Positions 10,041 to 14,594 of a DNA stretch of 14,594 nt are shown here, piece by piece. The translations under genes were made by a program, and so were the position numbers. This DNA comes from Astrocystis sublimbata (Eukaryota; Ascomycota; Sordariomycetes; Xylariales; Xylariaceae), in contig JAJNNY010000179.1 of NCBI GenBank assembly GCA_022453515.1, positions 1 through 14,594 on the forward strand, read 5' to 3'. The notes under the pieces were generated by a model. The model had not been told where the DNA came from. It did not search any database and saw only the letters and a list, made by a program, of their open reading frames with translations. Positions within the stretch are counted from its first letter, which is position 1. Each line of letters begins with the position of its first letter.

Positions 10041-10303
10041 GCGGTGGAAGAATTCAAAGACTAGGGGGGTCCCCCCCACCAGCCACCTAGGCACTTCTAA
10101 CCTTTGTAATCTCGAGAAAGCTACCTTCGTTACCATATTATAATACAACAAATAAACGTTTTATTAATTACTTAAATATAATAACATATAGCTTAATAGT
10201 ATAGAAAACTACAGATTAATTTTCAGTATTCAAATCTTATAGAATACTTTATAATTATAATTATAATGTTGCAGAGGATGCGCACCTTAAATGCTTCCAC
10301 CGC
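10041..10303. mobile_element. Candidate MITE: 263-bp AT-rich element with short terminal inverted repeats
   Basis: GCGGTGGAAG (10041-10050) is exactly complementary to CTTCCACCGC (10294-10303), and the match continues inward to 13 of 14 bases. The interior is about 75-80% A+T from 10130 to 10270, in sharp contrast with its flanks, and has no coding potential. It contains GGGGGGTCCCCCCC at 10064-10077. Flanks share CTTAG but not at equal distance from the ends, so no clean target-site duplication is seen. A non-autonomous DNA element is plausible, but a chance inverted repeat around an AT-rich island is not excluded. Confidence 0.4.
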
Positions 10304-10343
10304 GGGCTTAGGTACCTTCCTTTCCTATCTATATGTATGCCAC

Positions 10344-10367
10344 TGTTCTAGGCAGTGTTCTAGGCAG
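10344..10367 (+). repeat. Two tandem copies of a 12-mer
   Basis: TGTTCTAGGCAG occurs twice in direct succession. It sits just outside the right end of the AT-rich inverted-repeat element. No function is apparent. Confidence 0.6.
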
Positions 10368-10433
10368 CAGGTACACGTGTATGTGACAGCGAAACCCACT
10401 AGCCGACTAGCCCTAGCACCCGTGCTCTCGATG

Positions 10434-10468
10434 TAGGTACCTAGGTTAGGTACCTACCTAGGTACCCC
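10434..10468. repeat. Cluster of overlapping GGTACCTA / CCTAGGTAC motifs
   Basis: The stretch reads as overlapping self-complementary units (GTAGGTACCTAGG, TTAGGTACCTACC, TAGGTACC). Related copies occur at about 9957-9975, 10309-10316, 10695-10702 and 11296-11308, all between the two divergent genes. They may be binding sites or remnants of a dispersed repeat; the sequence alone does not decide. Confidence 0.5.
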
Positions 10469-11373
10469 TTGCGGGAGCCTCCTTTGCGTCATCAAGGTTT
10501 CTTGGCCGACCTACCCAACTGCAGCTGCAAGCATCACCAGTTCGTCCCAGTTCGAGGTACCAAGCTGCTCGGCTCGCTACGAGTACTACGTACTCCAGTT
10601 GCTTAGCTCCAGAACTCACTTGGCATTCGTGACGTTCCATTTATCCAGAAAGGTTAATTGAGGTTCGGGTAAAGGACTATTTACGCAACATACTAGGTAC
10701 CGTCGTGATAGACAATCATTTCTATTGGTTCAGGCGGCGCTGAACTGCTCCCTCCCCCCTTCACCCCGGAGAACATCAGGAAGGGAAGATTGTATCTCCA
10801 TATGTGTAGCGAGCAGAGCTTCAGTTTTTGTGTGTTGTGATAGTTCAAGCTCAGGCTCAAGAGCCAAAGCAGCAGCAGCAGCACCGCAGCTTTGACGTCA
10901 ACAATGGACCAACAAGTTACAACCGAGAAGCTCGGCCTTAGAAAAATGTACCGAATCAGGCGATGGCATGAAACTTTGGCGCCGGTGCTTGGGTACAGGT
11001 GGGCGGTCTTATAGCCATGGTGTCTATGGGTTATAACGTTTGCAAGAGGAGCTGCAGGCCGAATCCAGGCCCCCAGGGTGGCATCCTCCAGCCCCGAACG
11101 AGGCGTCGCATTCCTATTGGCCCGTTGACCGACTGCGTTCCACGGCCGGCCATGGCACACGCATGGATGGTTCCCCATCTCGCCCATCCGCGCCGACAGG
11201 TCACAGTGCGCGAGACCGTATGTGCGTCGAATGCACACCTTGCCCAGCTGCACCCATACCGGCACCCTATACGGTACAACCCACTCCACCGCCGAGTACC
11301 TACCTAGTCGTATCCTACCGCGGGCCTAAAGTAATACCACCTTTGCTAGATCATCCGTGAGCTATTTCCACCA

Positions 11374-11400
11374 TATCTTTTTTTCCCTCCCTCTCACCCT
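11374..11400 (+). promoter_or_regulatory. Pyrimidine-rich core promoter region of citrate synthase
   Basis: A run of T and C (TCTTTTTTTCCCTCCCTCTC and neighbours) lies about 100 bases upstream of the citrate synthase ATG. Strongly expressed fungal genes often begin transcription within or just after such a tract. A CCAAT-like CCAATC lies near 11424-11429. No convincing TATA box is placed nearby. This is an inference from position and composition. Confidence 0.35.
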
Positions 11401-11491
11401 GTGTTCTCGTGAGCCTCATCTGCCAATCATTCCCCCGCAGTCTTGTTAGATCCTCCAGCCTTGCATCTGATCTCCCTGCAACTTTCACACA

Positions 11492-13124
11492 ATGGCGTCT
11501 ACACTCCGTCTGGGCTCGTCTGCCCTGCGCTCCTCGCTCAGGGCTCCCGTGACGTCGCGGACCACCGCCTTCAACGCTGCCCGATGCTACTCGGCCAAGA
11601 CTCAGGTATGCCGCAGCTGGACTTGACTCCCAGCCGTGAATTGCATCTCCCACCCGCGAGCCAGCGTGACTGACAGCCTTGTGCTTGTGCCTACGCAGAC
11701 CCTCAAGGAGCGCTTCGCCGAGCTGCTCCCGGAGAAGATTGAAGAGATCAAGGCTCTGCGAAAGTAGGCTCTCCATATGCGCCCCGTTCTCGAGTTGCTG
11801 ACCGAATGCTTACCGTCCGCCGCAGAGAGCATGGCTCCAAGGTCGTCGACAAGGTCACCCTCGACCAGGTCTACGGCGGTGCCCGAGGCATCAAGGCCCT
11901 GGTCTGGGAGGGTTCCGTCCTCGACGCCGAGGAGGGTATCCGCTTCCGTGGCAAGACCATCCCCGAGTGCCAGGAGGTTCTTCCCAAGGCCCCCGGTGGC
12001 AGCGAGCCTCTGCCCGAAGGTGCGTTGCGTCCGAGTGCTGCCGATCCGGCTTGTGGGGGTCCCCAAGCTAAACATCTACAGGTCTCTTCTGGCTTCTCCT
12101 GACCGGCGAGGTCCCCAGTGAGCAACAGGTTCGCGCCCTGTCTGCCGAGTGGGCTGCCCGATCCGACATCCCCAAGTTCGTCGAGGAGCTCATCGACCGC
12201 TGCCCTACCGACCTCCACCCCATGGCGCAGTTCTCCCTGGCCGTCACTGCTCTCGAGCAGACCTCGTCCTTCTCCAAGGCCTATGCCAAGGGTATCAACA
12301 AGAAGGAGTACTGGGGCTACACCTTTGAGGACTCGATGGACCTCATTGCCAAGCTCCCGACCATTGCCGCTCGCATCTACCAGAACGTCTTCAAGGGTGG
12401 CAAGGTCGCCCCTGTCCAGAAGGACAAGGACTACAGTTTCAACTTCGCCAACCAGCTCGGCTTCGGCGAGAACAAGGACTTCATTGAGCTCATGCGCCTG
12501 TACCTCACCATCCACACCGATCACGAGGGTGGCAACGTCAGCGCCCACACCACCCACCTCGTCGGCAGTGCTCTGAGCTCTCCTTTCCTGTCCCTGGCCG
12601 CTGGCCTCAACGGTCTGGCCGGTCCTCTGCACGACCTCGCCAACCAGGAGGTGCTGAACTGGCTTACCGAGATGAAGAAGGCCATCGGTGACGACCTCAG
12701 CGACGAGAACATCAAGAACTACCTCTGGTCCACCCTCAACAGCGGACGTGTCGTGCCCGGCTACGGCCACGCCGTCCTGCGCAAGACCGACCCCCGTTAC
12801 ATGGCCCAGCGCACCTTCGCCCAGGAGAAGATGCCCAAGGACCCCATGTTCCAGCTCGTCAGCCAGGTGTACAAGATCGCCCCCGGTGTCCTGACGGAGC
12901 ACGGCAAGACCAAGAACCCTTACCCCAACGTCGACGCCCACTCGGGCGTTCTGCTCCAGTACTACGGTCTGACCGAGGCCAACTACTACACGGTGCTGTT
13001 CGGTGTGTCGCGTGCCATCGGTGTGCTGCCCCAGCTCATCATCGACCGTGCCGTCGGTGCCCCCATCGAGCGTCCCAAGAGTTTCTCGACCGCCAAGTGG
13101 GTCGAGATCTGCAAGAAGCTGTAA
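11492..13124 (+). CDS. cit1: Mitochondrial citrate synthase
   Basis: Condenses acetyl-CoA with oxaloacetate to citrate in the mitochondrial matrix, the entry step of the TCA cycle. Four exons: 11492-11605, 11699-11763, 11826-12019 and 12082-13124, joined across introns of 93, 62 and 62 nt, give 471 codons, the normal length. The first ~35 residues ([19 protein letters not shown]...) are rich in Arg/Ser/Ala without acids, a typical matrix-targeting presequence. The catalytic triad is visible with the spacing of pig citrate synthase (His274/His320/Asp375): His308 in GPLHDLANQ (codon 12630-12632), His354 in [14 protein letters not shown] and Asp409 in [11 protein letters not shown]. Oddity: the residue after His308 is Asp309, where the family normally has Gly. 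The frame is unbroken and codon use is strongly C-ending, as expected of a highly expressed gene. The C-terminus KKL is not a standard peroxisomal signal, so I call it mitochondrial. Confidence 0.97.
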
Positions 13125-14032
13125 ATATTCCCGAACATACAATGGAGTTATAAAATTTTCAATATCGGGGCACAGGTTATGCATTATAGACGGTCTGAGG
13201 GTGGCTCCGTGTATCTGACGGGGGGCGTTGTGTTAGAGACTGTCCCACTACGATACCAAAAGCTGCGCTTGTACATTATAATATCACGATTGTGCTTTTA
13301 CGACGAGAAAGATGGCCAACATGCCTCATGCCCGGATGCACCGCTACGCGATATGCCCCTTAAATTCAAAATGAAGTTTATTGTATCAATTGGAGTTAGG
13401 TAGACAAACGCCCCTCAGTCAGTAGATTGGAGTCGACAGGATTTCATCTCAACACAAATTCAATATACTACTTACCTCATGGGTATTATGAGACAAATGT
13501 TCCATTCTGCACAGCCGTACCCCCAAATATAACACAGGTGGTTGGCAATTAAAGCGCATTCTGCAGCCGATGACAATGTCTCACGGTTTACCGTGACGGA
13601 CTTGATGGTGCGTGGCAACGTGGGCGCAATTATGGGCGGTTGTGTGTGCTGTGATACCAATTAATTGAGTTGGCACGTACCTTGGCGACATGAGTTCACG
13701 TCAGGGATTGCGGAATGCGGATTGCTGATTGCTGGGGGAGGGGGGGGGATGTTTTGGGGAAAGGCCGAAATGTTGAGGGCCGATTGCGCAGCGAATGAGA
13801 CGAAGTGGGATGTGAGCAGAGACAGGGCTTACTGTACTGTGCGGCCTATCGGGCTTATTATTTCCTTGGGTCTAAGTACTATCAGCAAAACAATTCGCAA
13901 TTGTTGAGGAGGAGGAATTCAGCACCAGGTGATGAATGGAGAACATTTTATTGATTTTTTTTTCATTAATACTACGACTATAACTAAGCCTAGCATCCTA
14001 GTCCTGGCATGCCTGGAATACCTAGTACGTGT

Positions 14033-14052
14033 AGACCGCTCGACGGCGGTCT
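14033..14052. repeat. Small perfect hairpin
   Basis: AGACCGC (14033-14039) pairs with GCGGTCT (14046-14052) around the loop TCGACG. It is GC-rich and stands alone in the intergenic region. It could be an RNA structure or a protein-binding dyad, or chance. Confidence 0.4.
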
Positions 14053-14530
14053 GCCTATTAGATCAAGACCAGGCTTGGCACGAGGATGTTCATGATTTGA
14101 CATTTTGACCCGTCGGCATCATCCGCATACCTTATTGTGTCTAGGTTGTACTTAGGCACTTGGGGGTATTTAGTGTAGGCATTGATTGACATTGGCATGT
14201 GTTCGGCTCATGGCCACACCCGGGGTAGGACCTCGGGACTCGGGACTGGGGCAGGTAAGATCCCCTAGAGAAAGGCACATGTTCCGAGATGGGACGAGGT
14301 TCTCTATCTCATTAGGTAGTTCTGCGTGTGCCGGTGGCTCTCTCGGTCAGGGTCGGTTTGGTGCCAGTGATCGGCCTGCGAGAATCGGGGTGCCGAGACA
14401 CCAATCAGCTTCTGGACATACTGCCTCAGAGCCCGCCTGGCTCGCCTGGCAGGAGCTGGCGCAGGCATCATAATCATACAATTGCCCATTCCGAGATAGC
14501 CCGACCCCAGCCCGTTTGGGAAATATTTCC

Positions 14531-14562
14531 AAGTTACTGTAATATGCAAAAAGTTACTGTAA
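14531..14562 (+). repeat. Direct repeat AAGTTACTGTAA x2
   Basis: The 12-mer occurs at 14531-14542 and 14551-14562, separated by eight bases. The 20-base period is about two helical turns, which could suit a pair of bound proteins in a promoter of a gene beyond the window. No gene is visible next to it. Confidence 0.45.
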
Positions 14563-14594
14563 AGAAGCTGTTGACATGCAGACGGAAAACAGCC

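Larger units (their letters stand above)
9009..11491. other. Divergent intergenic region between nrd1-like and citrate synthase genes
   Basis: A stretch of 2.5 kb that should carry both promoters and 5' leaders. Short open frames occur on both strands (for example around 9424-9814 and 10693-11289) but have low-complexity or arginine/proline-rich translations with no motif, so I do not call genes. Contents I can point to: a G/A-rich tract near 9851-9890, the AT-rich inverted-repeat element at 10041-10303, the tandem 12-mer TGTTCTAGGCAG near 10344-10367, the TACCTAGG-type cluster, and a CAG-repeat run near 10866-10885. No tRNA is visible. Confidence 0.6.
13125..14594. other. Intergenic region downstream of citrate synthase
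   Basis: Starts with the citrate synthase 3' untranslated region (AT-rich, TTATAAAATTTTC near 13148-13160). I find no recognisable gene, tRNA or transposon over the remaining 1.4 kb; the open frames are short with no motif. Visible simple features are a G-rich run near 13733-13749, a nine-T run near 13965-13973, a small hairpin at 14033-14052, and a 12-base direct repeat at 14531-14562. Confidence 0.6.

Noticed and set aside
10693..11289. 198-codon minus-strand open frame upstream of citrate synthase
   Set aside because: It overlaps the expected promoter, contains a translated CAG-repeat run and shows no recognisable domain.
13113..13121. KKL C-terminus of citrate synthase as a peroxisomal targeting signal
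   Set aside because: The usual signal needs a small residue (Ser/Ala/Cys) at the third-last position, and the protein has a clear mitochondrial presequence.
11871..13184. 437-codon open frame on the minus strand opposite citrate synthase
   Set aside because: It is antisense to a clearly coding exon. Strong C-ending codon bias removes stop codons from that frame, and the translation (Val/Leu/Gly/Asp-rich) matches no family that I know.
1..14594. tRNA genes, CRISPR arrays or bacterial-type operons
   Set aside because: No T-loop-like GTTCRA box with a matching cloverleaf was found by eye, no regularly spaced repeats exist, and the genes are spliced and monocistronic.

Overview
This looks like nuclear DNA of a filamentous ascomycete, most likely a Sordariomycete. 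The genes are split by short introns (about 49-190 nt) with GTRNGN donors and CTAAC/CTGAC branch sites. The one clean gene is a C-ending-biased mitochondrial citrate synthase of the fungal type. All calls come from reading the sequence; no database search was run.

Layout. (1) 1-2837 is a near-perfect inverted repeat (arms 1-1420 and 1429-2837) closing on an 8-nt loop in an AT-rich core of about 370 bp. The right arm is the 5' flank and 5' part of a WD40-repeat gene that leaves the palindrome and runs to about 5550. The left arm is a head-to-head, truncated copy of the same 5' end. (2) 5551-6377 is an intergenic stretch between convergent genes. (3) 6378-9008, minus strand, is a seven-exon gene for an Nrd1/Seb1-type RNA-binding termination factor: an RNA polymerase II CTD-interacting domain, a Pro/Gln-rich linker, an RS-like region, an RRM and the Nrd1-type extension. 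(4) 9009-11491 is a 2.5-kb divergent intergenic region with a purine/G-quadruplex tract, a 263-bp AT-rich element with 14-bp terminal inverted repeats, and scattered TACCTAGG-type motifs. (5) 11492-13124 is an intact four-exon citrate synthase gene of 471 codons. (6) 13125-14594 holds no gene that I recognise.

The main oddity is the pattern of change. The WD40 gene carries about five single-base frameshifts and the Nrd1-like gene about fourteen, mostly losses in short homopolymers. Reading frames, domains and nearly all splice sites are otherwise preserved. The two palindrome arms also differ almost only by single-base homopolymer indels, with no C-to-T pattern of repeat-induced point mutation. 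Citrate synthase, 2.5 kb away, has no frameshift. The simplest reading is a fold-back (inverted-chimera) sequence at a contig end plus incompletely corrected long-read consensus. A genuine recent inverted duplication and young pseudogenes are the alternatives.

The three genes do not form a pathway or cluster. They are ordinary neighbours: a WD40 protein of unknown role, a transcription-termination factor and a TCA-cycle enzyme. I did not find convincing evidence of a new biological system; the palindrome is the strongest candidate for follow-up.
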